Shown: positions 17,909 through 27,318, numbered from the stretch's first letter. The stretch is 64,000 nt of DNA from Rhizobium tumorigenes (GCF_003240565.2 NZ_CP117257.1:1-64000), one strand, 5' to 3'. The notes: a model not told the origin generated them from the sequence alone. Numbers and translations: made by a program.

Positions 17909-19126
17909 CTATATCGTTTGCTTCGGTTGGTCACGCAGCATGAAAACCATGAGGCCCGCCCCGACTGCAAGCCCGATTGAGATCAGCCAGACCCACTCAT
18001 ATCTCATGGTCAGGTCGAAGATGTATCCCCCTGAATATGCGCCCGCCGCTGCACCGAGTGAGTGACCTGCCGAGATCAGCCCCATTGCGAGACCCATGAC
18101 GCGTAGGCCGATATGGCTGGCGACGACGCTGGCGGTCACCGGAACGGTCGCGTAGTCCACAGCGCCGAACAGCATCGCGAAGACGACCAGTAATTCATAG
18201 CTGGCTCCGACATTCATGAGGATGAGGAAGGTCAGTCCGCGCAGGATGTAGATCGAGCCAAGCAGAACGACGCGGTTCATACGGTCGGTCAGCCAGCCAG
18301 CCCCGATCATGCCGAGCAGGTTGACCGCCGACAGGACGCCATAGGCCGCAGCGCTTGGAACAGGCCCGAAACCGCAGAAAGAACCGTAGGGCAGGAAATG
18401 CGTTTCGATCACGCCCGCCGTTGTGTAGCCGCAAAGAAGGAAGCTCCAGAACAGGATATGGAAAGCCGGTTTCCGGAGAATCGCGGAGAGATCATCTTTC
18501 AGGGATACGGATGGCATAGAAGACGAAACGTTTTCCTTAGGGCCATCCTTTGTCGCCAGTGTCCGCCACAGGAGCGGGATGAGAACGAGGCAGGCAAGTC
18601 CGATAGTGAAAAAACTCCACCGCCAACTGAAGGCAGTCAGAACCGCCGCGACCAGGGGAACGATCAGGAATTGCCCGCCGGTTGAGCCGGAGGTGGCGAT
18701 GCCTGTCGCAAGCCCACGGTTTGTGTCGAATTGCTTTGCGATGGCCGTCGATACCACATGCGTTGCCACGATCCCGAAGCCGAGCGCCGACACTCCGCTG
18801 AAAGCCAAAACGAAAATGGCGGCATTGCTGGTCGCCGAGACGATCAGGCACCCGGCCCCGACCAACGCAAGGCCGAGCGTCAGCGTTGACCTGACTCCAT
18901 GCCGATCGACCAGACGACCGGCGAACGGCGCGACCGCCGCCATGACCAGCAGCGCCGCTGCCGCCGAACCTGAAACAAAACTGCGCGACCAGCCAAGCTC
19001 CTGCGACCAGATCGGCATGACCAGTCCAAGCGTGGCCCGTGCCGAGAAGGCCAGCGCCAGAGCCAGAAAACTGAACGCGACGACCGCCCATTGCTGAATT
19101 GATGTCGATGATCGGCTCGAATCCAT
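17909..19126 (-). CDS. MFS transporter
   Basis: This 405-residue major facilitator protein has twelve hydrophobic segments. The A-like motif GRLVDRHGVRSTL lies between helices 2 and 3, and GWLTDRMNRVVLLG is its counterpart in the second half. The start is the ATG at 19126, with AGAGGGGA eight bases before it; an upstream in-frame start is less likely. The substrate is unknown; the pattern fits MFS carriers near oxidative or organic-acid genes. It diverges from the LysR gene at 19227 over 100 bp, so it is probably its target. Confidence 0.88.
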   Translation of the reverse strand: MDSSRSSTSIQQWAVVAFSFLALALAFSARATLGLVMPIWSQELGWSRSFVSGSAAAALLVMAAVAPFAGRLVDRHGVRSTLTLGLALVGAGCLIVSATSNAAIFVLAFSGVSALGFGIVATHVVSTAIAKQFDTNRGLATGIATSGSTGGQFLIVPLVAAVLTAFSWRWSFFTIGLACLVLIPLLWRTLATKDGPKENVSSSMPSVSLKDDLSAILRKPAFHILFWSFLLCGYTTAGVIETHFLPYGSFCGFGPVPSAAAYGVLSAVNLLGMIGAGWLTDRMNRVVLLGSIYILRGLTFLILMNVGASYELLVVFAMLFGAVDYATVPVTASVVASHIGLRVMGLAMGLISAGHSLGAAAGAYSGGYIFDLTMRYEWVWLISIGLAVGAGLMVFMLRDQPKQTI

Positions 19127-19226
19127 AAAATCCCCTCTGCATGCCTTCGAAGACAATTCCGTGAGTAAGCGGCGATCGGCAAACGACGGTTTTACCGGGC
19201 ATGTTTAGCTGTGCTAAATATGCCTC

Positions 19227-20105
19227 ATGACAATACCGCTCTCCTTGCTCGAAACGTTCATTGCCGTGGCCCGATCAGGACGGATGCTGGATGCTGCCGA
19301 GGTCCTGTCGCTGACACCGGGTGCAATCAGCCAGAGGGTGCGGAGCCTGGAAGAGCAGTCGGGGCATCGGCTGTTCAGGAGAACAGCGGCAGGTGTCACG
19401 TTGACCGAGGCCGGGCAAACGTTGTTCGCAGTCCTGGACGAGCCGTTCCGCAGGATCGAAGATGCGCGGCGTGGATTGGAGCGGTCATCAAGTCATCGCA
19501 TCAGGATCAGCACCATGGCGTCGTTCGCAGCGAATTGGCTGATACCGCGCCTATCGCGCCTCTCGAAGCTTTATCCCCATATCGATATCGAGCTGGAAAC
19601 CGACAGCCGCATCGTGGACCTGAAGCGTGAACCGGTGGATATGGCGATCCGGCATGGGCTTGGGGACTATCCGGGGCTCCTTTCGGTCCCTCTCGTCGCT
19701 CCTGAGCTGATCGTTGTTGCCAGTCCGCAACTTCTTCAGGACCGCGCACCTATCAAGGTTCCTGCCGATTGCCTTGCGTTTCCTCTTCTGCACGACCTTG
19801 ATCGTACGGATTGGCGGCTCTGGTTCGAGGCATATGGTGAGGATGTGTCTGCACAACTTCCTGGCCCCTCTTTCTCCGATGATCATCTAATGGTGAAGGC
19901 GGCCGTAGCAGGACAAGGACTTGCCCTGGTCCGCGATACCTATGCCGACGACGATCTCCGTTCCGGGCGTCTCGTGCGGCCCATCTCAATCCAGTGGCCG
20001 ACGAATTTCGCCTATTACGCCGTGAGCACGGCAGAGGCGTTGCAACGACCCGCCGTTGCGCACTTTCGGGATTGGCTGGTCTCTGAAGCCCGTGCGGATT
20101 CGTAG
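19227..20105 (+). CDS. LysR-family transcriptional regulator (GcvA-like)
   Basis: This 292-residue LysR protein has the HTH RMLDAAEVLSLTPGAISQRVRSLEEQSGHRLFRRTAAGV. Its effector domain ends in the GcvA-like pattern (DHLMVKAAVAGQGLALV). It is transcribed divergently from the MFS gene, the probable target. Just downstream lies boundary repeat C. Confidence 0.92.
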   Translation: MTIPLSLLETFIAVARSGRMLDAAEVLSLTPGAISQRVRSLEEQSGHRLFRRTAAGVTLTEAGQTLFAVLDEPFRRIEDARRGLERSSSHRIRISTMASFAANWLIPRLSRLSKLYPHIDIELETDSRIVDLKREPVDMAIRHGLGDYPGLLSVPLVAPELIVVASPQLLQDRAPIKVPADCLAFPLLHDLDRTDWRLWFEAYGEDVSAQLPGPSFSDDHLMVKAAVAGQGLALVRDTYADDDLRSGRLVRPISIQWPTNFAYYAVSTAEALQRPAVAHFRDWLVSEARADS

Positions 20106-20129
20106 ATATCCTGAATTCCGGACGCTGCA

Positions 20130-20174
20130 AAAGTCAGCTATAAAAATCGAGCAAATGTCGGGAGATTTGCGACA
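20130..20174. repeat. Cassette-boundary repeat, copy C
   Basis: AAAGTCAG (20130-20137) and GGGAGATTTGCGACA (20160-20174). The last 15 bases are identical to copy A, with identical spacing. It lies between the ends of two converging LysR genes. Confidence 0.6.
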
Positions 20175-20177
20175 GGT

Positions 20178-21035
20178 CTACCGCTTTACCATTTCGATCA
20201 AGAGGATTGACGCACGAGATAACTCGTGAGCCGGCGATTTTTTCAGGCCAAACCGTCGAACAAGCGGCGGATCGAGCTTTACGGTCCGGATGCCCTTCCG
20301 CTTCTCCGTCAACGTTGATTCCGGCACGATGCCGACACCGACGCCCTCTCGCACGAGGGCAATAGCGCTCGTCCAATCGCGCACTTCCATCCGCACATCT
20401 GGCAATGATAGACCGGCAGCCTCGGTGAGCGTGCGCGCATGGACATGGCAACCACCTGTCGCGAGAACAAAGGGTTCGGCTGCGAGCTCCGCGAGGGACA
20501 CCATATCGCGTCTTCCAAGGCTGTGGCCCACGGGCAAGATGCCGACCCATGCGTCCTGTCCGATCGGGATCGCATCGCTATCCTCGGGTGGGTTCAAAAT
20601 CACACCAAGGTCAACGGCTCCGCTCTCCAGCCAAGTCATCACCTCCTGGTCGTCCGTCTCCAGCGCGACAACCTTGATGCCGGGATGGAGCGAGCGGAAA
20701 CGGCGCAGGAGGGGCGATAAAACTGTTGCGAACACGCTCGGAAAGGCCGCGACTCGGATTGAGCTGGTGACCTCCCCCCTCGCTTCCGCTGCCTCCTGCC
20801 TGATCGTTTCGAGATGTGCAAAGGCGGCGCGCGCGTGGTTTAACACCTGTTCACCGAAGGCCGTCAGTTCAACGCCATGTCGTTGCCGCACAAGTAGCTT
20901 GACCCCGAGCGTTTCCTCGAGACCCGCGAGCGCTTGGCTCATACCGGATTGAGTGACCCCAATCGCCTGGGCGGCAGCGGTGAAGCTGCCTGCCTCGGCG
21001 ACCGCGATCAGGCTACGGAGTTGCGTTAGGTTCAT
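20178..21035 (-). CDS. LysR-family transcriptional regulator
   Basis: This 285-residue protein starts at the ATG of MNLTQLRSLIAVAEAG; a longer in-frame extension has an un-LysR-like N-terminus. The HTH is SFTAAAQAIGVTQSGMSQALAGLEETLGVKLL, followed by a full substrate-binding domain. It is divergent from the glutathione S-transferase gene across 100 bp and probably controls it. Confidence 0.92.
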   Translation of the reverse strand: MNLTQLRSLIAVAEAGSFTAAAQAIGVTQSGMSQALAGLEETLGVKLLVRQRHGVELTAFGEQVLNHARAAFAHLETIRQEAAEARGEVTSSIRVAAFPSVFATVLSPLLRRFRSLHPGIKVVALETDDQEVMTWLESGAVDLGVILNPPEDSDAIPIGQDAWVGILPVGHSLGRRDMVSLAELAAEPFVLATGGCHVHARTLTEAAGLSLPDVRMEVRDWTSAIALVREGVGVGIVPESTLTEKRKGIRTVKLDPPLVRRFGLKKSPAHELSRASILLIEMVKR

Positions 21036-21135
21036 AGTAGCAACACTTATATCACATTTCTTTTCCAGTAATTTGTCTTCTTTCTTTCGGCACGTCAATA
21101 TCTGCCCAAATAGCCGACCATGACGGAGATTGCCG

Positions 21136-21753
21136 ATGAAGCTTTATTTCGCACCCGACACCTGCTCGTTCTCGCCCCACATCGTCTTGCAGGAATTGGG
21201 ACTGCCTTATGATCTCGTACGCGTGAACAACCGAACCAAGCGCACCTCGGAGGGTGGAGACTTCCTTGCCGTTAATCCCAAGGGGTATGTGGCGGCCCTC
21301 CAACTCGAAAACGGCGAGGTGCTGACGGAAGGGCCGGCGCTGGTCCAGTATCTTGCCGACCTAAAGCCGGATGCGGGACTTGCTCCAGCAAACGGCACGT
21401 TGGAGCGTGTGCGGCTTCAGGAATGGCTCAATTTCATCACCAGCGAAATTCACGGCGGTTCGGCTCTGTTGTTCAACAAGGACCTGCCGGAAGCGGTACA
21501 GAACCTCTTCAAGGCCCGGCTGTTCAAGCGTTTCGATCTGATCGAGGCTACGTTGAAGAAGACACCATACCTCATGGGCGGCAGCTTCACGGTGGTGGAC
21601 GCCTACCTGTTTACCGTGCTTGGCTGGATGCCGGGATTTGCGATCGATCTGAGCCGTTGGCCCAACATCCCGCCGTACATCCAACGGATCGAGGCGCGCG
21701 CCTCCGTAGCCGCAGCTCGAATCCGAGAAGCCGAAATACCGCCCGTGAATTGA
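21136..21753 (+). CDS. Glutathione S-transferase
   Basis: This 205-residue cytosolic GST has a thioredoxin-like N-terminal domain (MKLYFAPDTCSFSPHIVLQE). The catalytic region is TCSFSPH, where beta-class GSTs have a cysteine (C10 here), with the glutathione-binding NPKGYVAAL and the following LTEGPALVQYLAD. An all-helical C-terminal domain follows. The ATG at 21136 has GGAG seven bases upstream. It is the target-side gene of the third LysR pair in this region. It may detoxify electrophiles; the substrate is unknown. Confidence 0.9.
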   Translation: MKLYFAPDTCSFSPHIVLQELGLPYDLVRVNNRTKRTSEGGDFLAVNPKGYVAALQLENGEVLTEGPALVQYLADLKPDAGLAPANGTLERVRLQEWLNFITSEIHGGSALLFNKDLPEAVQNLFKARLFKRFDLIEATLKKTPYLMGGSFTVVDAYLFTVLGWMPGFAIDLSRWPNIPPYIQRIEARASVAAARIREAEIPPVN

Positions 21754-21781
21754 GAGGGCCTCAGTCGCGTAAATTCTAACG

Positions 21782-21862
21782 TTCGCGACAGATTCGGTGG
21801 CCCTGAAAGTTCAGGGGAATTTCTGTCGCGAAACTCGCTCGCAAAAGTCAGAGTTTCGCGAC
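21782..21862. repeat. Cassette-boundary palindromes, copy D
   Basis: GTCGCGAAACTC (21825-21836) and GAGTTTCGCGAC (21851-21862) form a perfect 12-bp inverted repeat whose loop contains CAAAAGTCA, the left core of the boundary repeat. An outward-facing TTCGCGACAGA lies at 21782-21792. The stretch sits between the GST and GNAT genes. Confidence 0.5.
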
Positions 21863-21894
21863 TGAATTCTGCAACAAAATCCGAGGGAGAACGT

Positions 21895-22389
21895 ATGCTC
21901 AAAATTCGCCCGGCAGAAACCGCCGATCACGAGGAGATAGTCCAGCTCTGGCACCAAGGCTGGCACGACGCGCATGCTGACCTCGTGCCTACTGAAGTGC
22001 TGGCGTTTCGGACCAAGGACCACTTCACTCTCTGGCTGAAGGAGGCGGAAGACGCATTTTTTGTCGCGACCGATGACACTGGCGTGCTCGGATTTGTCTC
22101 CGTAAAGGGGGCTGAGGTCGTCAAACTCTACGTCAGCAACCGCGCTCGTGGGACCGGTGCAGCCCACGTGTTGCTCTCATTCGCGGAAAAACTTCTGCGT
22201 GACGCAGGGATAACGAAGGCGATGTTACTCTGTACGGCAGGCAACCTCCGAGCTGAGCGATTCTATAAGCGGGAGGGATGGGACCTATCTCATTCCTTCG
22301 AAGATGCACTTTGGATGCCAGAGGGCGACAGAAAGAAATTCATCGTATCGACTCATCGCTTTGAAAAAGATCTGAAGCTCGCCCCCTAA
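21895..22389 (+). CDS. GNAT-family N-acetyltransferase
   Basis: This 164-residue protein has the GNAT fold. MLKIRPAETADHEEIVQLW opens it, and motif A is VKLYVSNRARGTGAAHVLL (the acetyl-CoA pyrophosphate loop). Motif B is NLRAERFYKREGWDLSH. AGGGAGA precedes the ATG. The substrate is unknown. It stands alone between boundary repeats D and E and so looks like a single-gene cassette. Confidence 0.9.
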   Translation: MLKIRPAETADHEEIVQLWHQGWHDAHADLVPTEVLAFRTKDHFTLWLKEAEDAFFVATDDTGVLGFVSVKGAEVVKLYVSNRARGTGAAHVLLSFAEKLLRDAGITKAMLLCTAGNLRAERFYKREGWDLSHSFEDALWMPEGDRKKFIVSTHRFEKDLKLAP

Positions 22390-22401
22390 TAGCACTGCGC
22401 G

Positions 22402-22409
22402 AAAGTCAG
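22402..22409. repeat. Half boundary repeat, copy E
   Basis: AAAGTCAG preceded by GCG, twelve bases after the GNAT stop. Only the left half of the repeat is recognisable here. Confidence 0.3.
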
Positions 22410-22580
22410 GATTTTCACCACCGTCTTTTGGCGGCCAACGACCGAGAAGGTCCGAAAACAGCCGTCCTTTGTAGAATGCCTTCCAATCCCTGGCGTCTTC
22501 CAACTGTCATTTTTGTGGAGCATTCTGAGATCAGCAGCGATTGATAGTGGCCGAGCCGGATTTTCGCCTGGGAGGTCTCA

Positions 22581-24218
22581 ATGGCGCAGACACCCAATGG
22601 GACGCTTATCAGCGAGACGGCTTGGCAGAAGGCCTTGGCTCGCGAGGCAGTCATTCGTCCTCTCGCTTTCGGAGGGGCGCTGAGCGTCTCGGAGAGATCT
22701 TCCGCCTGCAGGCAATTGGGTCTCAGACCATCAAGATTATATCAGTTACTTAGCCAATTCCGACGAAAACCTGTTACCAGCTCGTTGCTGGATGAGACAC
22801 CCGGCCCCGAGAAGGGGAGGCGGCTTCTATCTCCAGAACAAGAAGCGGCTGTCACGCACGCCATCCAACAAACCTATTGCCGCCGCGAGCGGCCGACAGT
22901 CACCGCCGTCCACGACCATGTTCGATTGATTTGCCGCGAGCGAAATCTGCTGGCCCCCTCCTGGAAGGCAGTGAAGGTTCGCATCGATCAGGCCGACCGG
23001 CAAAAGCTGACCAAAGCCCGAGAGGGCGCACCGGCCGCACGTCAGCGCTTCTCCGCCGTCGTCGGTGATTATTCGGCAGAGCATGCGATGGAGATCGTGC
23101 AGATCGATCACACGTTGGTCGATCTATTCGTCGTTGATGTTGTAAACCGCCAGCCGTTACAGCGTCCCTGGCTGACCTTGGCAATCGACATCGCCAGCCG
23201 CATGGTGGCCGGCTTTTATTTGAGCCTCGAACATCCATCGTCAACATCCGTGGCCTTAGCCATCCGGCACATGGTTTTACCGAAGACGCCGTGGCTTGCT
23301 GAGCAAAATGTGATCGGCGACTGGCCAGTCTTTGGCCTACCCACTACCATTCATCTGGACAATGCTCGGGAGTTCCGGGGAAAAGCCCTTGTCTGGGGTG
23401 CGGCCGAGCACGGCATCAATCTCATCCACCGGCCCGTTGCCCGACCACATTACGGCGGTCACATCGAGCGGCTTATCGGCACTATGATGGGCGCCGTTCA
23501 TTTCCTGCCCGGCTCAACGTCGAGCGATGTCGCATCTCGCGGCGAGTACGATCCCCAGAAGCATGCCGTTATGACTTTCGACGAGCTCGAGCGTTGGCTG
23601 ACCCTGGAAATTGTTGGCCGCTATCATGCCGACATTCATCGTGCTCTGAGAATCCCGCCGAGCCTGGCCTGGGAAGACGCCGTCCTTGCACGCCACGAGC
23701 CTTTGCGGCTCCCATATGACGAGCGTCGTTTCGTCCTGGATTTTCTACCGTTCGAGGAACGCATCATCCGCCGAGACGGATTGCATCTATTCGGCCTCAA
23801 ATATTGGGACGATGTCCTGAGCCCATGGACAGGTGCGCCGGACAAGATGCGGGTCCGTTACGATCCGCGAGATATTTCATGCGTGTTCGTCGATGGGCCA
23901 AACGGCGAAAGCTGGCCGGTTCGGTTTGCAAACCTCGGCCGGCCACGGATCACGCTCGGGGAGCATCGACAGGCAGTTGCCGCTTTGAGAGCACGTGGAC
24001 TTCAATCGGTCGATGAACACCTGATTTTCGAGACCATCGAAGCCCAGCGGCAGATCGTTGAACGGGCCGGCCGTCAGACACGCAGCATGCGTCGAGGAGT
24101 AGAGAGGCAGGCGCGCGCGTTGGCCGCCACCGAGCGACATACGATTGGAACAACGGATGATGACGATGAGAGCGAATTCCTCAATCTGTCCCCGCTGTCG
24201 GTAGAGGAGTGGTCATGA
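22581..24218 (+). CDS. tniA: TniA, DDE transposase (Mu/Tn552 type)
   Basis: This 545-residue transposase has an N-terminal HTH region and an integrase-core domain with the triad D176 (VQIDHTLVD), D260 (IHLDNAREF) and E296 (GGHIERLIG). The last two are separated by 35 residues, the DD(35)E spacing of Tn552/Tn402 transposases. A Mu-type C-terminal beta-barrel follows. GGGAGG lies just before the ATG. It works with the ATPase encoded next, whose start overlaps this stop. Confidence 0.93.
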   Translation: MAQTPNGTLISETAWQKALAREAVIRPLAFGGALSVSERSSACRQLGLRPSRLYQLLSQFRRKPVTSSLLDETPGPEKGRRLLSPEQEAAVTHAIQQTYCRRERPTVTAVHDHVRLICRERNLLAPSWKAVKVRIDQADRQKLTKAREGAPAARQRFSAVVGDYSAEHAMEIVQIDHTLVDLFVVDVVNRQPLQRPWLTLAIDIASRMVAGFYLSLEHPSSTSVALAIRHMVLPKTPWLAEQNVIGDWPVFGLPTTIHLDNAREFRGKALVWGAAEHGINLIHRPVARPHYGGHIERLIGTMMGAVHFLPGSTSSDVASRGEYDPQKHAVMTFDELERWLTLEIVGRYHADIHRALRIPPSLAWEDAVLARHEPLRLPYDERRFVLDFLPFEERIIRRDGLHLFGLKYWDDVLSPWTGAPDKMRVRYDPRDISCVFVDGPNGESWPVRFANLGRPRITLGEHRQAVAALRARGLQSVDEHLIFETIEAQRQIVERAGRQTRSMRRGVERQARALAATERHTIGTTDDDDESEFLNLSPLSVEEWS

Positions 24219-25129
24219 GGGAATACCGCCATCTGCAGCCGATGTATCAACAGTATGCTGACATGGGGATCGAAGAACGGGTCGCCTGGATCCGGGCAGA
24301 TCGTTGGTTGGAAACGCCCGATGCGCGAGCAGCTTTGGCGCGGCTTGAGGATTTGCTCTCCTATCCGCCGCGAGACCGAATGCCATGTCTGCTCCTCTAC
24401 GGCGACACCGGGATGGGAAAAACCAAGATTATTCGAAAGTTTCTTCGCGATCACCAGCCCATTTTCGATCGCGGAACCGGGGTGACGACCATGCCGGTCG
24501 TCGCAATGCAGATGCCTGCCGAACCTGTTGAGCGCGACGTCTATGGTGAGCTTCTCAATGCGATGAGCGCGCCTGGTCCGGTGGGAGATGCAACGTACCG
24601 TCTGAAGAACACTTGCCGCACCTTGATGCGCAAGGTGCGGGTGCGGATGCTGATCATCGATGAGATCCACGCCATGCTGACTGGGACCTATCGGCAGCAA
24701 CGGGTCTTCCTCAATGTCATTCGCTTTCTCGCAAATGACCTGAAAGTTCCGCTGATTTGCGCCGGCACGGATCTGGCTCGCCAGGCGTTGTTGACGGATC
24801 CGCAGCTTGCGGAGCGGTTCGAGGCCTTTCACCTCAAGCGCTGGTCCAATACACAGCAGCTTGCTCAACTGCTTGCAAGCCTGGGGAGCATCCTTCCTCT
24901 GCGCCAGCCATCACAGCTTGGGACCGTAGCAGTGCGGCGCAAGGTGCTGGACATAACCGACGGCGTCACAGTCCGGATTTTCAGGCTTATCGAGACCGTT
25001 GCAGTTGAAGCGGTCCGGACTGGGGCGGAGGCAATCACAATAGACAGTTTCGACGGTGACAACCTCGTGCTGCCACTGGTCGCCATGGCACGGCGATCGG
25101 AACGCCGCCTACAGCGGCAGGCAAGCTGA
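24215..25129 (+). CDS. tniB: TniB, AAA+ transposition ATPase
   Basis: This 304-residue protein starts at the ATG overlapping the tniA stop (ATGA). Walker A GDTGMGKT lies at about residues 63-70, and the Walker B-like MLIIDEIHAML follows. TniB-type ATPases activate the transposase and choose the target, like MuB and TnsC. Its stop overlaps the tniQ start by one base, so the three genes are translationally coupled. Confidence 0.93.
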   Translation: MREYRHLQPMYQQYADMGIEERVAWIRADRWLETPDARAALARLEDLLSYPPRDRMPCLLLYGDTGMGKTKIIRKFLRDHQPIFDRGTGVTTMPVVAMQMPAEPVERDVYGELLNAMSAPGPVGDATYRLKNTCRTLMRKVRVRMLIIDEIHAMLTGTYRQQRVFLNVIRFLANDLKVPLICAGTDLARQALLTDPQLAERFEAFHLKRWSNTQQLAQLLASLGSILPLRQPSQLGTVAVRRKVLDITDGVTVRIFRLIETVAVEAVRTGAEAITIDSFDGDNLVLPLVAMARRSERRLQRQAS

Positions 25130-26193
25130 TGAGGCAGGTGCGGCTCCTTGCCGTCGCACCTCGTCCCTGTGACGACGAACTCCTCAGTTGTTGGCACTGG
25201 CGGGTCGCAAGCCATTATTCCACCTCGCCCCCACAAGTTGAAAGCTGGATATCTGGGTCGCCTCGTGGCGAAAACCAGGACTTCTTCAGCCGCGACTTCC
25301 ATCCCAATCAAGCTGTAATTCGGCTTTGGGCACGCGCCTGTCGCATCCGTGAAGGCGATCTGGACCGACTTTCACTACGAGGCGCCCGCCGGCCCAAGAC
25401 TTCTTTCGTGAGCGAGCCAATGGACAGAGGCGTTTGTCCTTTGTGCCTTGATGAGGATGCCGAAGAGGGGAGGGACCACTATTGCCGGCGATGGTGGGCA
25501 GGCGTCGAAGCAGTGGTCTGTCCTCGACACGGAATCGGCCTCGAGAATAACTGTGCTCGGTGTTTTCGCAGCTGTTTGTTTCAGTTTCGGCAGACACCCG
25601 CCGGTGTTGTCAGGCTGTTTTGCCGTTATTGTGGGGCAGTCGTCTCGGCGCGGGGTTTTCAGCGACGCGACCAAGCTGAGATAGCCAAAGTAGGTGAGGT
25701 GATCCGCGACGCTATCGCCAAAGGCGGACCGGAGCTTGATCTTGTCACCAAGGCAAGTCGCTTTTTCTGGGCGCCGACTTTTGACGGAGCCCCCTACATC
25801 ACCGCGCTGGGTCTGCCGCTACCCTATGGCCGACGTCCGCTGGCATCCACGGGCATTGCGCCGCTGATGAGCCTCTCACCAGCATGGCGGGCAGTGACGA
25901 TCGCGGCGATCACAGAACTGCTTTTCGGGCTAGTCGATGAAAGGCCACGACTTCCGTCTTCCGCTTGCAACGCCTTTGGACAATTCGAGCGCGGGCATAC
26001 CGCCCCAGATCTCCAAGCCCCTCCACAAATGCAGATGACTTCAGCCGTGAAACTCCGCTCCGAAACCGAATACCGACAGCTCGCCCGCGGTATTGTCGAA
26101 AGCCAAGGCTGGAGTTCTCTGCCGCCGAAATCAGGCAGGGCGAGAAATCGCGCAATCGGGAAATTGATGCTACGTGCCCTCAATGGCGGATGA
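25129..26193 (+). CDS. tniQ: TniQ family protein
   Basis: This 354-residue protein has the TniQ start (PCDDELLSCWHWRVASHY) and zinc-ribbon cysteines in CPLCLDEDAEEGRDHYCRRWW, CPRHG and FCRYCGAV. TniQ proteins are needed for transposition of Tn5053-type elements and link the ATPase to target choice. The 3' end overlaps the convergent resolvase gene by 14 bp. Confidence 0.9.
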   Translation: MRQVRLLAVAPRPCDDELLSCWHWRVASHYSTSPPQVESWISGSPRGENQDFFSRDFHPNQAVIRLWARACRIREGDLDRLSLRGARRPKTSFVSEPMDRGVCPLCLDEDAEEGRDHYCRRWWAGVEAVVCPRHGIGLENNCARCFRSCLFQFRQTPAGVVRLFCRYCGAVVSARGFQRRDQAEIAKVGEVIRDAIAKGGPELDLVTKASRFFWAPTFDGAPYITALGLPLPYGRRPLASTGIAPLMSLSPAWRAVTIAAITELLFGLVDERPRLPSSACNAFGQFERGHTAPDLQAPPQMQMTSAVKLRSETEYRQLARGIVESQGWSSLPPKSGRARNRAIGKLMLRALNGG

Positions 26194-27097
26194 GGCCGAA
26201 CCGATGCGCCTCATCCAGCAAGTTGCGCACGGATGATGGCTGCCATTTGCGTCCCCCGCGCGCCGGTCGCTCTCCCATCTGATCAAGCTGGCTGGCAATG
26301 TCGCGCAGCGACAGGCCGGGATCGGCAATGGCAATCGCTGCGACAAGCTTCATGAGGTGATCTTCTGGCGCGCGGCGTGGAGAGCGGACCAGTAGCTCAG
26401 GCTCGGCCAACTTTTCGCGGACCATGCGATGCACGGCGCGACGTAGCCTTTCCACCGTCCAGTCATGGCCTCGGCGATTGAGGACCCGCACGACGTTGTC
26501 CCAGCTATGCTTTGGGCGAAGTTGCCGAACGGTCGGGAGCCACGTCTGGGCAGAGGAGATCAGCTCGTCAAGATAGATTTTTTCCCGGGCCTTCGACACC
26601 GCCTTGATGGCTTCCGGACGCCTCTCCCGAAGTCCAGGGTTCCCCGGTAGCTTGCCGCGGGCTTTTGCCGCCTTGATGCCGGCCTTGGTTCGCTCGGCGA
26701 TCAGTGCTCGTTCGAGCTGCGCGACGGCACCAAGGACCTGCAGGGAAAACATGCCCTGTGGCGTGGACGTATCGATTGGATCGCGGATCGAACGAAAATG
26801 GACACCACGCTCTTCGAGATCTTCGATCACTTGCAAAAGGTGGCTGACAGACCGGGCAAGGCGATCCAGCCGTACGACCACCAACACGTCGCCGGCGGTG
26901 AGGTCTCCGAGTAACCTTGTCAGAACTGGTCGCGCCCGCGATGCCCCGGATCCCTGCTCTTGAAAAATCCTCTCACAGCCGGCGGCACGCAGCTCGTCCA
27001 TCTGTGCGTCATGGACCTGATCGTCGGTCGAGACACGCGCATAGCCGATAAGACGCTTTGGGGTCGGCGGTGGATTGGTGGCTTGCCGTTTTGCCAT
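26180..27097 (-). CDS. tniR: Serine resolvase of the Tn5053-like element (TniR-type)
   Basis: This 305-residue serine recombinase has S23 in LIGYARVSTDDQ, then the GASRARPVLTRLL region and the long helix LGAVAQLERALIAERTKAG. The C-terminal region after about residue 165 is longer than in Tn3 resolvases and ends in a Recombinase-like ARGGRKWQPSSVRNLLDEA. It would resolve cointegrates at a res site in the region just upstream of its start (27098-27160), which is repeated at 4.25 kb. Confidence 0.9.
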   Translation of the reverse strand: MAKRQATNPPPTPKRLIGYARVSTDDQVHDAQMDELRAAGCERIFQEQGSGASRARPVLTRLLGDLTAGDVLVVVRLDRLARSVSHLLQVIEDLEERGVHFRSIRDPIDTSTPQGMFSLQVLGAVAQLERALIAERTKAGIKAAKARGKLPGNPGLRERRPEAIKAVSKAREKIYLDELISSAQTWLPTVRQLRPKHSWDNVVRVLNRRGHDWTVERLRRAVHRMVREKLAEPELLVRSPRRAPEDHLMKLVAAIAIADPGLSLRDIASQLDQMGERPARGGRKWQPSSVRNLLDEAHRFGLIRH

Positions 27098-27318
27098 AGT
27101 TTTCTCGTGCGCTTTTCGGGTGCTTTGTACAAATAATGAATGCGTGAGAAAATGAACAGTTGCAAGCGTGTTTTAAGGGCCAAATGCAGCCCCACCAGAC
27201 TCAAAGAGCGACGTCGAACGGGCCATTGGTCGTAACCAGCGTCCAGCGCGCTCTGGCGCCCATCTGCGGCGGAGATGCTTGAAAATAAGGAGATCGTTGG
27301 AGGGGAGGGCCATCAAAG
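27097..27318. repeat. Resolvase-proximal repeat (copy of 4254-4462)
   Basis: Aligned with 4254-4462 over its whole length. It contains TTGTACAAA and the AT-rich GAATGCGTGAGAAAATG stretch directly upstream of the resolvase start, so it probably includes the res site. Confidence 0.6.
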
